Positions 1-8,319 of a stretch of 64,000 nt of DNA are shown piece by piece. The stretch lies in the NCBI RefSeq assembly GCF_014203555.1, contig NZ_JACHJH010000001.1, forward strand, positions 606,013 through 670,012. Direction: 5' to 3'. A program made the translations under genes and the position numbers. The notes beneath the pieces are model-generated. The model did not search any database. It was not told the DNA's origin and saw only the letters and a program-made list of their open reading frames with translations. Source of the stretch: Streptomyces olivoverticillatus (GTDB taxonomy: Bacteria; Actinomycetota; Actinomycetes; Streptomycetales; Streptomycetaceae). How positions within the stretch are numbered: the stretch's first letter is position 1; each line of letters starts with the position of its first letter.

Positions 1-2
1 GG

Positions 3-134
3 CTGGTCGGCAACGTCTCCGGCCATCTGCGCAACGGCGTGAGCCGGCCGGTGCTGGACCGGGCGCTGCAGTACTGGCGCAACATCGACAAGGAAATCGG
101 CGACCGGATCTCCCGCCGGGTCAACGGCGGCTGA
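3..134 (+). CDS. Catalase, C-terminal fragment
   Basis: This is the 3' end of a gene that begins before the window. The 43 visible residues include LVGNVSGHL, VLDRALQYWRN and DKEIGDRI, which match the C-terminal catalase-related domain of clade 3 haem catalases. The enzyme would convert hydrogen peroxide to water and oxygen in the cytoplasm. The haem ligand and active-site residues lie outside the window. It sits about 5 kb from the oxyR-ahpCD peroxide-response locus, but no shared operon is visible. Stop codon TGA at 132-134 is followed at once by a strong terminator. Confidence 0.85.
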   Translation: MVGNVSGHLRNGVSRPVLDRALQYWRNIDKEIGDRISRRVNGG

Positions 135-147
135 GGTCTTTCGGGAA

Positions 148-199
148 ACGACGGACGGCCGCGTCCTCCCCCGGCGGGGAGGGCGCGGCCGTCCGTCGT
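148..199. terminator. Bidirectional intrinsic terminator
   Basis: A near-perfect GC-rich inverted repeat of about 24 bp per arm with a tiny loop lies between the converging catalase and penicillin-binding protein genes. There is no long T tract, as is usual in Streptomyces. It can serve both strands. Confidence 0.85.
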
Positions 200-206
200 T
201 CGGTCG

Positions 207-2513
207 TCAGCCGGTGGTGGCGGTGGCCCGGCCTCCGTTGGGCCTCGGGTCCGTCCCGTCGGTCGGCCCCGGCGGGGTCACGGGCGGGGTGACGGGGGGC
301 GTCACCGGCGGCGTGTGCCGCGTCGGGCCCGCCGTGGGCTCGTGGGACGGCGGCGTGTGCGAGGCGCTGCCCGACGGCGTCGACTGCGGGGAGCGCGACG
401 GCGACGGCGAGTGCGAGGCGGACGCGGACGGGGTGGCCGCGGCGGACGGCTTGCTCGGCAGCACCGGCGCGGCGGGCTCGCTGGTCTCCAGGTCGAACTT
501 GGCGGTGGCGTCGTCGTCGAGGGCGTTCGAGGTGTACGCGGCCCAGATCTTCGCCGGGTACGTACCACCGTTGACACGGCCGTTGCCGCCGGTGTCCATC
601 AGCGTGACCTGCTTGCCGCCGGGGGCCTCACCGAAGAGGCCGACGGAGGTGATGAGGTCCGGGGTGTAGCCGGTGAACCAGGCCGACTTGTCGTCGTCGG
701 AGGTACCGGTCTTGCCCGCCACCTGGTACTGCGCGTTCTGCACGACGTTGGCCGTGCCGTCGTCGACCACGCCCTGGAGGACGGAGGTCACGCCGTCGGC
801 GGTGTCGCGGGAGACGATGCGGTCCTTGCTGACCGCGTCGGGCAGCTGGTAGTCCTTGCCGCCCCGGGAAGCGGACTTCACGATGCTCGGCGTGGTCTTC
901 TGCCCGTGGTTGTCGAGGGTGGCGTAGACACCGGACATGTCCAGGGGGCTCGCGCCCATGGAGCCCAGCGCCATCGACGGGTTCGCGTCGAACCCGGTGC
1001 CGTCGCCCCGCATGCCCAGGTCCACGGCGGTCTTCTTGACCTTGTCCAGGCCGACGTCGACGGCCATCTGCGCGAAGACGGTGTTGACCGAGCGGTTCAT
1101 CGCCTCCTGGACGGTGACCGCGGCATTGGAGTACTGGTCCTCGTTCTCCGGGGCGTAGCCGTCGCCGCCGGGGCCCACGACCGGGCGCTTGTTGGTGCCG
1201 TCGTAGATCGTGGCCGGGCTGATCGACTTGCCGTCCTGGGTCTGGGACTTGTGGTCCAGGGCGGAGACCAGGATCAGCGGCTTGAACGTGGAGGCCGGCT
1301 GGTAGTCACGGCGCGTGGCGTTGTTGGTGTAGTGCTTGAGGTAGTCCTGGCCGCCGTACAGCGCCACGATCTTGCCGGTCTTGCGGTCCACGGACACGGC
1401 ACCGGGCTGGACGTGGCCGTCGACCTCGCGGGCCTTCGGGTCCAGGTGGTCCAGCAGCTGGTTCTTGACCGCGCCCTCCAGCGCCTGCTGCCTCTTGGGG
1501 TCGATGCTGAGTGTGATCGTCCAGCCGCCCGCGGCGAAGTCCTGCTCCGCGTCCTTGGGGCTGCGGCCTTCCTTGATCAGGTCGCGGATGATCTCCTGCC
1601 TGGCCGCCTCGACGAGGTAGCCGTTCTGGCCCTTGAGACCCTCGGAGGGCTTGGGGTCACCCGGCTTCTCGAACTTCATCTGCTTGCGCTTGGCCGGGTC
1701 GAGCCACTTCTGCTCGACCATCTTGTCCAGCACGTAGTTCCAGCGGTTCATGGCGTTCTGCCGGCCCGCGTCGGTGGCCGCCGTCCAGTCGTACTGGCTC
1801 GGCGCCTGGAGCAGGGCGGCGAGGTAGGCGCCCTCCTCGACCGACAGCTTGTCGACGTCCTTGCCGTAGTACGCCCGGGAGGCGGCCTGGATGCCGTAGG
1901 CGCCGCGCCCGTAGTAGCTGGTGTTGAGGTAGCCCTCGAGGATCTTGTCCTTGCTGAACTTGTCCTGGACCTTGAGCGAGATGAAGAGCTCGTTCACCTT
2001 GCGGCTGACGGTCTGCCGCTGGTCCAGGTAGTAGTTCTTGACGTACTGCTGGGTGATCGTCGAGCCGCCCTGCTTGCCCCGCCCCATCAGCGTGTTCAGC
2101 AGACCTCGGGCGGTGCCCTTCAGGTCGACGCCGGGGTCGGTGTAGAAGGTCTTGTTCTCGGCGGCGATGACGGCGTACCGGACATCCTTGGGGATCTTCG
2201 CCAGCGGCACTTCCTCGCGGTTCACATCGCCGATCCGCGCGATCTGCTTGCCGTCGCTGGACTTGTAGATGTTGCTCTGCAGCTTGGCGGCCGGGTTTCC
2301 CTCACCGGGGACGTCCACGTAGAGGTACAGCGCCCAGAAGGCACCCACGCCGAGGGCGATCAGCCCCACGAAGTAGGCGAGCAGCATCTTCCAGGTGAAG
2401 AACCGGCGAATGCCCTTCTTCTTTGGCTTCTTGCCCTTGTTCTGCACGCGTCGCGCGTCCGCTCGGCCCATCTCTCCTGCAGCTCCAGTCCGTCCGCCCC
2501 CAACCCAGCTCAT
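207..2513 (-). CDS. Bifunctional penicillin-binding protein (class A)
   Basis: A 768-residue class A PBP that polymerises and cross-links peptidoglycan outside the membrane. A basic cytoplasmic tail is followed by one membrane helix at about residues 43-65. The GT51 glycosyltransferase domain comes next, with the catalytic-Glu motif AAENKTFYTDPGVD (about 117-130) and GGSTITQQ. The transpeptidase domain has the active-site SxxK in PASTFKP (about 410), an SVN motif and KTGTSDD (about 600). The last 80-90 residues are Pro/Ser/Thr-rich, a typical actinobacterial wall-spanning tail. The annotated ATG lacks a clear Shine-Dalgarno. An in-frame ATG at 2471 (GGAG and AGGAG just upstream) is a good alternative. 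It is divergent from the SPFH gene. Confidence 0.93.
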   Translation of the reverse strand: MSWVGGGRTGAAGEMGRADARRVQNKGKKPKKKGIRRFFTWKMLLAYFVGLIALGVGAFWALYLYVDVPGEGNPAAKLQSNIYKSSDGKQIARIGDVNREEVPLAKIPKDVRYAVIAAENKTFYTDPGVDLKGTARGLLNTLMGRGKQGGSTITQQYVKNYYLDQRQTVSRKVNELFISLKVQDKFSKDKILEGYLNTSYYGRGAYGIQAASRAYYGKDVDKLSVEEGAYLAALLQAPSQYDWTAATDAGRQNAMNRWNYVLDKMVEQKWLDPAKRKQMKFEKPGDPKPSEGLKGQNGYLVEAARQEIIRDLIKEGRSPKDAEQDFAAGGWTITLSIDPKRQQALEGAVKNQLLDHLDPKAREVDGHVQPGAVSVDRKTGKIVALYGGQDYLKHYTNNATRRDYQPASTFKPLILVSALDHKSQTQDGKSISPATIYDGTNKRPVVGPGGDGYAPENEDQYSNAAVTVQEAMNRSVNTVFAQMAVDVGLDKVKKTAVDLGMRGDGTGFDANPSMALGSMGASPLDMSGVYATLDNHGQKTTPSIVKSASRGGKDYQLPDAVSKDRIVSRDTADGVTSVLQGVVDDGTANVVQNAQYQVAGKTGTSDDDKSAWFTGYTPDLITSVGLFGEAPGGKQVTLMDTGGNGRVNGGTYPAKIWAAYTSNALDDDATAKFDLETSEPAAPVLPSKPSAAATPSASASHSPSPSRSPQSTPSGSASHTPPSHEPTAGPTRHTPPVTPPVTPPVTPPGPTDGTDPRPNGGRATATTG

Positions 2514-2634
2514 GAAGCTAACACCGCAACTGTCACCAAACGCCCATCGATCACGGCAATAACGGACGTGACATACAGCACCCGGATGGCGGGAACCCGG
2601 ATACGGCGTAGTGCGGAAAACCGTACAGGGCGAT

Positions 2635-2650
2635 AAAGTGCTATCACTTT
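2635..2650. promoter_or_regulatory. Palindrome AAAGTG-CTAT-CACTTT upstream of SPFH gene
   Basis: A perfect 6+6 bp inverted repeat lies in the 197-bp divergent promoter region between the PBP and SPFH genes, about 60 bp before the SPFH start. The surroundings are AT-rich for this genome. It is a plausible operator, perhaps for the ribbon-helix-helix protein encoded just downstream; that link is inference. Confidence 0.4.
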
Positions 2651-2710
2651 GCTAGACGGTGCAGACGTCCGGCGACCCGCCGCGCGCTGCGAGGAATCAG
2701 GGGGACCCCC

Positions 2711-3637
2711 ATGTCCGAGACCACACCCGGCAGCACGTCCCGGACCCCCGTCCGCGAGATCCCGGCCAATGACATCGGCGGCGGCCTCGCGCTGCTGCTC
2801 GGGCTGGTGGGCCTGCTCGCCGGCATCGGCTCCGTCGTCGCCGGGGCGGGGCTCAGGGCCGACGGCAACCACACCGCGGCCGCCACGCTGATCCCCCTCG
2901 GCATCCTGCTCGGCCTGGCCTCGCTCATAGCCATGTCCGGGCTGAACACCATCGCCCCCGGCGAGGCCCGCGTCGTCCAGCTCTTCGGCCGCTACCGGGG
3001 CACAATCCGCTCCGAGGGCCTGCGCTGGGTCAACCCCTTCACCAGCCGCGACAAGATCTCCACCCGGGTGCGCAACCACGAGACCGCCGTCATGAAGGTC
3101 AACGACGCCTACGGCAACCCCATCGAGCTGGCGGCCGTCGTCGTCTGGCGGGTGGAGGACACCGCGCAGGCCAAGTTCGAGGTGGAGGACTTCCAGGAGT
3201 TCGTGGCCACCCAGACCGAGGCGGCCGTGCGGCACATCGCCATCGAGTACCCCTATGACGCGCACGACGAGGACGCCCTGTCGCTGCGCGGCAACGCCGA
3301 GGAGATCACCGAGAAGCTCGCGATCGAACTGCACGAGCGGGTGCAGGCGGCGGGCGTGCGCATCATCGAGTCGCGCTTCACCCATCTCGCCTACGCCCCC
3401 GAGATCGCCTCCGCCATGCTCCAGCGGCAGCAGGCCGGCGCGGTGGTCGCCGCCCGCAAGCTGATCGTGGAAGGCGCGGTCGGCATGGTCGAGCAGGCCC
3501 TGGAGCGGATCATGGAGCAGGACATCGTGACCCTGGACGAAGAACGGAAGGCAGCCATGGTCAGCAATCTGATGGTGGTGCTCTGCGGCGACCGCGCCGC
3601 GCAGCCCGTCCTGAACACCGGCACGCTGTACCAGTGA
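2711..3637 (+). CDS. SPFH/Band 7 domain membrane protein
   Basis: A 308-residue protein with two N-terminal hydrophobic segments (about residues 23-50 and 57-76). A long SPFH (stomatin/prohibitin) domain follows, with the typical opening APGEARVVQLFGRYRGT. The C-terminal half is rich in Ala/Glu/Gln and likely helical. SPFH proteins form oligomeric membrane scaffolds; no substrate can be inferred. AGGGGGA precedes the ATG. The stop overlaps the next start (GTGA), so it is translationally coupled to the small DNA-binding protein downstream. That pairing suggests autoregulation or a shared function. Confidence 0.85.
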   Translation: MSETTPGSTSRTPVREIPANDIGGGLALLLGLVGLLAGIGSVVAGAGLRADGNHTAAATLIPLGILLGLASLIAMSGLNTIAPGEARVVQLFGRYRGTIRSEGLRWVNPFTSRDKISTRVRNHETAVMKVNDAYGNPIELAAVVVWRVEDTAQAKFEVEDFQEFVATQTEAAVRHIAIEYPYDAHDEDALSLRGNAEEITEKLAIELHERVQAAGVRIIESRFTHLAYAPEIASAMLQRQQAGAVVAARKLIVEGAVGMVEQALERIMEQDIVTLDEERKAAMVSNLMVVLCGDRAAQPVLNTGTLYQ

Positions 3638-3882
3638 CGGAGGAACCCTCCGGGGCCGGGCGGCCGCGGCAGCGCAAACAGGTGCTGCTGCGGCTCGACC
3701 CGGTCGTACACGACGCACTGACCCGCTGGGCCGGGGACGAGCTGCGCAGCGCCAACGCACAGATCGAGTTCCTGCTGCGCAAGGCCCTCGCCGAGGCCGG
3801 ACGGCTGCCCGGCGACGTCGGGGCGATACGGCGCCGGGGCCGGCCACCGAAGCAGCAGAACCCGGACCGGCCGGAGGGCTGA
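3634..3882 (+). CDS. Small ribbon-helix-helix-like protein
   Basis: An 82-residue basic protein starting at GTG 3634, overlapping the SPFH stop by 4 nt. RKQVLLRLDPVVHDALTRWAGDELRSANAQIEFLLRKAL fits the strand-helix-helix pattern of Arc/MetJ or HicB-type DNA-binding domains: a hydrophobic strand, then two helices ending in IEFLLRKAL. The Arg-rich tail (RRRGRPPKQ) resembles an AT-hook. It probably acts as a dimeric repressor of its own operon, with the palindrome at 2635-2650 as one candidate site. No toxin gene is adjacent, so a toxin-antitoxin role is not supported. Confidence 0.75.
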   Translation: MTEEPSGAGRPRQRKQVLLRLDPVVHDALTRWAGDELRSANAQIEFLLRKALAEAGRLPGDVGAIRRRGRPPKQQNPDRPEG

Positions 3883-3892
3883 CCGGCCGACA

Positions 3893-3923
3893 GCCGTTCA
3901 CGGACTTCGCGAACGTGAACGGC
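3893..3923. terminator. Terminator between converging genes
   Basis: A 10-bp perfect stem (GCCGTTCACG / CGTGAACGGC) with an 11-nt loop lies between the small RHH gene and the 3' end of oxyR. It is placed to terminate both transcripts. Confidence 0.75.
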
Positions 3924-3936
3924 TACTGTCGCGCCC

Positions 3937-4950
3937 TCACCCCACGATCCGCACCGGCAGCCGCCGCAACTCCCGGCGCAGCGCCGCCGCGAACTCCTCG
4001 AACTCCCCCTGGCGCGCCGCCCCCGACCGCATCGCCAGGGCGATCCGCCGCGAGGGCGCCGGATCGGCGAAGTAGCCCGTCGCCAGGCGGTCGCTGCGCC
4101 CGGTCTCCACCCGCAGCGCGGTACGCGGCAGCAGCGTCACCCCGAGGCCGCCGCCGACCAGCTGCACCAGCGTGGACAGCCCGGCCGCGCTGGTCGTCAT
4201 CGGCGCGCCCTCGGTGCGCCCGGCCTCCCGGCAGATGTCGAGCGCCTGGTCGCGCAGGCAGTGCCCCTCGTCGAGCAGCAGCAGGTCCAGCTCGCGCAGT
4301 GCCGCCCGCGGGATGTCGCCGCGCCCGGCCAGCCAGTGGTCGCAAGGGGTGACGAGCACGAAGTCCTCGTCGAAGAGCGGCAGTTCGGTGACGCCGGGCG
4401 CACCGAGGGGCACGGCGAGCAGCAGCAGGTCGAGGCGGCCCTGGGTGAGCCCGTCCAGCAGGGAGGAGGTCTGCTCCTCGTGCACCTGGAGGTCGAGCTG
4501 CGGGTAGGCGTCGTGGACCAGGCGCAGGACGGCGGGCAGCAGGTAGGGCGCGACGGTCGGGATGACGCCGAGGCGCAGCACGCCGGTGAACGGCGCGCGG
4601 GCCGCGTCGGCCTCCTCCATCAGGGCGGCCACCGCGTCCAGGACCGTGCGGGCCCGGGCGGCGAGCCGCTCGCCCGCCGGTGAGAGCAGCACTTTTCTCG
4701 TCGTACGCTCAAGGAGCTGGATGCCGAGCGACTCCTCCAGCGCCGAGACGGCCCCCGAGAGGGCGGGCTGGCTCATGCCGATGGCGGCCGCGGCGTCGCG
4801 GAAGTGCAGATGCTCGGCGACGGCGGCGAAGGCGCGCAGCTGGGCGAGGCTGGGCTGGCGAGGCCTGGCCGGGGCGACCTTTCCGGTGCCGGGCCACGGG
4901 AGTGCACCTCCCGGTCCGTCCGGCTTCCCCCCGGGTATCGATGCCGTCAT
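3937..4950 (-). CDS. oxyR: LysR-type peroxide regulator OxyR
   Basis: A 337-residue LysR-family activator. After a Pro/Gly-rich N-terminal extension, the winged HTH begins at PSLAQLRAFAAVAEHLHFRDAA and includes QPALSGAVSALEESLGIQLLER. The effector domain carries a Cys in DEGHCLRDQALDICREAG, the OxyR redox-cysteine region (GHCLRDQ...C), supporting peroxide sensing by a disulfide switch. The ATG at 4950 has an excellent GGAGGTGG ribosome site. It is divergent from ahpC-ahpD, the classical Streptomyces arrangement in which OxyR controls ahpCD and itself. Confidence 0.93.
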   Translation of the reverse strand: MTASIPGGKPDGPGGALPWPGTGKVAPARPRQPSLAQLRAFAAVAEHLHFRDAAAAIGMSQPALSGAVSALEESLGIQLLERTTRKVLLSPAGERLAARARTVLDAVAALMEEADAARAPFTGVLRLGVIPTVAPYLLPAVLRLVHDAYPQLDLQVHEEQTSSLLDGLTQGRLDLLLLAVPLGAPGVTELPLFDEDFVLVTPCDHWLAGRGDIPRAALRELDLLLLDEGHCLRDQALDICREAGRTEGAPMTTSAAGLSTLVQLVGGGLGVTLLPRTALRVETGRSDRLATGYFADPAPSRRIALAMRSGAARQGEFEEFAAALRRELRRLPVRIVG

Positions 4951-5037
4951 TGATAACCACCTCCGATCAACGCCACCCAGTCTAGCTATTTCCGCTATCA
5001 ATGCCTCCTGTGGCACTGTGGGAGCCGTCCAACCCGC
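4951..5037. promoter_or_regulatory. oxyR-ahpC divergent promoter region
   Basis: The short divergent spacer holds AT-richer elements such as TAGCTATTTCCGCTATCAAT (about 4983-5002) and TTGATAACC next to the oxyR start. These fit the loose T-N11-A layout bound by LysR proteins. From knowledge of the family this is where OxyR should bind; the exact operator cannot be fixed by eye. Confidence 0.5.
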
Positions 5038-5064
5038 AGGAAATCCCGCATACCGGGATTTCCT
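5038..5064 (+). other. Perfect hairpin just upstream of the ahpC ribosome site
   Basis: An 11-bp perfect inverted repeat, AGGAAATCCCG / CGGGATTTCCT, with a 5-nt loop (CATAC) ends 7 nt before the AAGGAG of ahpC. No T tract follows and the gene lies downstream, so it is not an ordinary terminator. It may be a 5' UTR structure or a dyad operator. Confidence 0.6.
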
Positions 5065-5082
5065 TCGTTGCAAGGAGAGCGC

Positions 5083-5634
5083 GTGCTCACTGTCGGTGAC
5101 AAGTTCCCCGAGTTCGACCTGACCGCCTGTGTGGACCTCGACGCGGACAAGGCTTTCGCGCAGATCGACCACAAGACCTACGAGGGCAAGTGGAAGGTCG
5201 TCTTCTTCTGGCCGAAGGACTTCACCTTCGTCTGCCCGACCGAGATCGCCGCGTTCGGCAAGCTGAACGACGAGTTCGCCGACCGTGACGCCCAGATCCT
5301 CGGTGTCTCCGGCGACTCGGAGTTCGTCCACCACGCCTGGCGCAAGGACCACGCCGACCTGCGTGACCTGCCCTTCCCGATGCTGGCCGACGCCAAGCAC
5401 GAGCTGATGGCGGCCTGCGGCGTCGAGGGCGAGGACGGCTACGCCCAGCGCGCGGTCTTCATCGTCGACCCGAACAACGAGATCCAGTTCGTCATGGTGA
5501 CCGCCGGCTCCGTCGGCCGTAACCCCAAGGAGGTCCTGCGGGTCCTCGACGCCCTGCAGACGGACGAGCTGTGCCCCTGCAACTGGAACAAGGGCGAGGA
5601 CACCCTCGACGCCGCCGCCCTTCTCGCGGGCTGA
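5083..5634 (+). CDS. ahpC: Alkyl hydroperoxide reductase C (peroxiredoxin)
   Basis: A 183-residue 2-Cys peroxiredoxin that reduces hydrogen peroxide and organic hydroperoxides. The peroxidatic Cys is in FTFVCPTEIAAF (about residue 45) and the resolving Cys in ELCPCNWNKGE near the C-terminus. The GTG start at 5083 is chosen because AAGGAG lies 6 nt upstream; an in-frame TTG at 5068 would include the ribosome site. It is followed after 6 nt by ahpD and is almost certainly under OxyR control. Confidence 0.95.
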   Translation: MLTVGDKFPEFDLTACVDLDADKAFAQIDHKTYEGKWKVVFFWPKDFTFVCPTEIAAFGKLNDEFADRDAQILGVSGDSEFVHHAWRKDHADLRDLPFPMLADAKHELMAACGVEGEDGYAQRAVFIVDPNNEIQFVMVTAGSVGRNPKEVLRVLDALQTDELCPCNWNKGEDTLDAAALLAG

Positions 5635-5640
5635 TCCTCC

Positions 5641-6174
5641 ATGGCCCTCGATGAGCTGAAGTCCGCCGTACCGGACTACGCCAAGGACCTGAAGCTGAAC
5701 CTCGGCTCGGTCATCGGCAACTCCGACCTTCCGCAGCAGCAGCTGTGGGGCACCGTCCTCGCCTGCGCGATCGCGACCCGTTCGCCGATCGTGCTGCGCG
5801 AGCTGGAGCCGGAGGCCAAGGCCAACCTCTCCCCGGAGGCCTACACGGCCGCCAAGTCCGCCGCCGCCATCATGGCGATGAACAACGTCTACTACCGCAC
5901 CCGGCACCTGCTGTCGGACCCGGAGTACGGCAACCTGCGCGCGGGCCTGCGGATGAACGTCATCGGCAACCCCGGCGTGGAGAAGGTCGACTTCGAGCTG
6001 TGGTCCCTGGCGGTCTCCGCCATCAACGGCTGCGGCATGTGCCTCGACTCGCACGAGCAGGTGCTGCGCAAGGCCGGTGTGGCCCGCGAGACGATCCAGG
6101 AGGCATTCAAGATCGCCTCCGTCCTCCAGGCCGTCGGCGCCACCCTCGACGCCGAGGCCGTGCTGGCGCAGTAG
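5641..6174 (+). CDS. ahpD: Alkyl hydroperoxidase D
   Basis: A 177-residue AhpD-family protein. The catalytic CxxC and nearby His are in [14 protein letters not shown] (about 130-143). In actinobacteria AhpD recycles AhpC, passing electrons from dihydrolipoyl/lipoyl partners to the peroxiredoxin. The start is 6 nt after the ahpC stop with no strong ribosome site of its own, so translation is probably coupled. A very strong terminator follows, ending the ahpCD operon. Confidence 0.95.
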   Translation: MALDELKSAVPDYAKDLKLNLGSVIGNSDLPQQQLWGTVLACAIATRSPIVLRELEPEAKANLSPEAYTAAKSAAAIMAMNNVYYRTRHLLSDPEYGNLRAGLRMNVIGNPGVEKVDFELWSLAVSAINGCGMCLDSHEQVLRKAGVARETIQEAFKIASVLQAVGATLDAEAVLAQ

Positions 6175-6196
6175 CCTGCGGCCGGTCAAACGGTAC

Positions 6197-6239
6197 GGTT
6201 GGGCCCACCAGCGATCTTGCTGGTGGGCCCAACCTTTTT
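6197..6239 (+). terminator. ahpCD rho-independent terminator
   Basis: A perfect 16-bp stem (GGTTGGGCCCACCAGC and its complement), a 6-nt loop GATCTT, and then TTTTT. It is a textbook terminator directly after ahpD. Confidence 0.95.
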
Positions 6240-6266
6240 GCGCGGACTCCGAGGGGGACGGTTTCT

Positions 6267-6734
6267 GTGGCACGACGCGTGGTGGACGACCGGCTGGCGG
6301 TCGTCGGCGCTGCCCTGAGCGGCGCGGCCATCGGCTGGGCCGATCTTGAAATAGTGCGCCGGGCCACGGCCGCCGATGCCCGCGTGTGCCAGCAGCACCC
6401 CAACGACGTCTGCCTCACCCTCTACCCCGAGCTGGGCATCGCCGGCTGGATCGCGGTGGCCTTGGCCGGCTTCGTGATCCTGCTGTGGGTTCTCGAGGTC
6501 AGACCGCTGATCGTCACCGTGACAGCGTGCCTGGGTCTGTCGGTGTGCACGATGATGGTCTGGGCAGAGGTTGGCGGACTCGCGCGGTCGTGGGTCTTCT
6601 ACCTGATGAGCGCGGGCGGCCCGGGACTGGTTGCCGCCATGCGATCCGCACGCATGCGGCGCCCGGCGGCGATCGCCCTGGCCGTCCTGCTCGTCCCGCT
6701 TCTCGTCTGGATAGGGTGGAGAACCCTTCACTGA
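6267..6734 (+). CDS. Hypothetical four-helix membrane protein
   Basis: A 155-residue protein starting at GTG 6267 behind GAGGGGGA. Hydrophobic segments are visible at about residues 11-25, 60-78, 80-100 and 130-150. A Cys-containing loop (VCQQHPNDVCLTLYPELG) between helices 1 and 2 could form an extracytoplasmic disulfide. I do not recognise the family. It is flanked by terminators and so appears monocistronic. Confidence 0.75.
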   Translation: MARRVVDDRLAVVGAALSGAAIGWADLEIVRRATAADARVCQQHPNDVCLTLYPELGIAGWIAVALAGFVILLWVLEVRPLIVTVTACLGLSVCTMMVWAEVGGLARSWVFYLMSAGGPGLVAAMRSARMRRPAAIALAVLLVPLLVWIGWRTLH

Positions 6735-6748
6735 CAGCGCCGTAAACG

Positions 6749-6788
6749 AAAGCGGCCCGCGGACCATGCATCGTCCGCGGGCCGCTTT
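6749..6788. terminator. Bidirectional terminator
   Basis: A perfect 16-bp stem AAAGCGGCCCGCGGAC / GTCCGCGGGCCGCTTT with an 8-nt loop lies between two converging genes. The A-rich and T-rich ends give U tracts in both directions. Confidence 0.93.
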
Positions 6789-6800
6789 GGCGTGTGTGGG

Positions 6801-8195
6801 TCAGCCCCCCGGTCTCGGCGGGGATGCGGGGGCCTCCTGGGGAGTCACCGCCAGCGCCGAGCGGGCCGCATTCTCCTTGGCCTGCTCCTTGGCGTGCGCC
6901 CGCAGGTAGCCGACCACCGCATTGGTCACCGCCACCAGCGGCACCGCGACCACCGCGCCGCCGATGCCCGCGACCATCGAGCCCGCGGCGACCGAGAGGA
7001 CCACCGCCAGCGGATGCACCCGCACCGCCCGGCCCAGGATGAAGGGCTGCAGGACATGGCCCTCGATCTGCTGCACCGCGAGCACCACGACCAGCACCAT
7101 CGTCGCGGTGAACACATCGCGCGTCACCAGCGCCACGATGACCGCCAGCGCGCCCGAGACGACGGCGCCCACGAGCGGGATGAAGGCGAAGAGGAAGATG
7201 AAGACGGCCAGCGGCACCGCCATCGGCACCTTCAGGAAGAACAGCCCCACGCCGATGAAGACCGCATCGATCAGGGCCACTATCACCGTGCCCCGCACAT
7301 AAGCGGTCAGCGTCGCCCACGCGCGCGGGCCCGCGCCCGCCACGCCCTCACGGGCCGCGGCCGGCATCAGCTTGAGCAGCCAGTCCCAGATCCGCGGGCC
7401 GTCGTAGAGCAGGAAGAGCGTGCTGAACATCGCCAGCAGAATGCCGGTGAGCACCTCGATGATCACCTGGACGCCCTCTATACCCGCCGAGGTGAGGTCC
7501 TTGGTGTTGGTGCCGATCGCCTGGCTGAGCTTGTCGGCGATGTTGTTGATCTGGGCTTCGGTGACGTGGAACGGGCTGTTGAGGAGCCAGCGCTTGAGCT
7601 CGTTGATGCCGTGCTGGACCTGCTTGGTCAGGTCGTCGAGGTGATCGGTGACCTGCCACACCACGAACCAGCACACCAGGCCCATGATGATGAAGCCGGA
7701 GATGAAGGTCAGGGCCGTGGCGAGCCCCCGCGGCACGCCACGCCGCTTGAGCCAGGCCACGGCGGGCTGGAGCAGCGCGGTGATCAGCAGGCCCGCGACG
7801 AAGGCGAGCACCACCAGCTGGACGGCGCTGATCACCCGCATCAGCACCCACAGCGTCCCGGCCAGGACCAGCAGCCGCCAGCCCACCTCGGTGGCGACGC
7901 GCATCGACCAGGGCACGGCAGCCACCGGATCGGGGCGCGCCGAGACGGCGGGGGCGTAGCTGGGCGGCGGGGGCACGTGCTCGGGCTCGGCCTGTGCAGT
8001 GGTGACATGGCCGGCGGGAGCGTCCGGCGCGGGCCGGGCCGCGGGTACGGCCACGGGCGCGGGCTCCGGTGCGACGACCGCGCCCGTCTCCACGTCCGCG
8101 GCCGGCGCGATCGCCGCCTTGCGCTCGTCGAGCCGCTCCGCGAGTCGTATCAAGCCCGACCCCAGGCCGCCGACCCATCGTGGCAATCTGGACAT
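6801..8195 (-). CDS. AI-2E (PerM/DUF20) family transporter
   Basis: A 464-residue membrane protein of the AI-2E transporter family. A cytoplasmic, Ala/Pro-rich N-terminal region of about 120 residues precedes about eight hydrophobic segments. These include the family-typical pair around TLWVLMRVISAVQLVVLAFVAG and the late GLFFLKVPMAVPLAVFIF-LAFIPLVGAVVSGALAV block. The substrate is unknown; few members act on autoinducer-2, and others have been linked to cation/proton exchange. The ATG at 8195 has GAGGAAG upstream and is preferred to longer in-frame starts. Confidence 0.88.
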   Translation of the reverse strand: MSRLPRWVGGLGSGLIRLAERLDERKAAIAPAADVETGAVVAPEPAPVAVPAARPAPDAPAGHVTTAQAEPEHVPPPPSYAPAVSARPDPVAAVPWSMRVATEVGWRLLVLAGTLWVLMRVISAVQLVVLAFVAGLLITALLQPAVAWLKRRGVPRGLATALTFISGFIIMGLVCWFVVWQVTDHLDDLTKQVQHGINELKRWLLNSPFHVTEAQINNIADKLSQAIGTNTKDLTSAGIEGVQVIIEVLTGILLAMFSTLFLLYDGPRIWDWLLKLMPAAAREGVAGAGPRAWATLTAYVRGTVIVALIDAVFIGVGLFFLKVPMAVPLAVFIFLFAFIPLVGAVVSGALAVIVALVTRDVFTATMVLVVVLAVQQIEGHVLQPFILGRAVRVHPLAVVLSVAAGSMVAGIGGAVVAVPLVAVTNAVVGYLRAHAKEQAKENAARSALAVTPQEAPASPPRPGG

Positions 8196-8263
8196 TCTTC
8201 TTCCTCTACCCCACTCCCCCGTGGCCATCCGTGTCGACGTTACCTGTCTCAAGACACCACGAA

Positions 8264-8289
8264 GCCCCCGACCGGTTGAGGTCGGGGGC
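8264..8289 (-). terminator. Terminator downstream of the transglycosylase gene
   Basis: A 10-bp perfect stem GCCCCCGACC / GGTCGGGGGC with a 6-nt loop lies between the 3' end of the transglycosylase gene and the start of the AI-2E permease gene. Confidence 0.8.
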
Positions 8290-8319
8290 CAGATGAAGAC
8301 GTGGGACGGCCGGTAGGGC

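Noticed and set aside
315..2636. Long plus-strand reading frame opposite the penicillin-binding protein gene
   Set aside because: It is antisense to a well-supported gene, rich in Arg/Val/Gly/His repeats typical of the shadow frame of high-GC DNA, with no domain or ribosome site.
3634..3882. Antitoxin of a toxin-antitoxin pair
   Set aside because: The fold fits an RHH antitoxin, but the coupled gene is an SPFH membrane protein and no toxin-like gene is adjacent.
4951..6273. Extension of oxyR into a 778-residue minus-strand frame
   Set aside because: The extra N-terminal part is antisense to ahpC and ahpD; the OxyR start at 4950 has a strong ribosome site.
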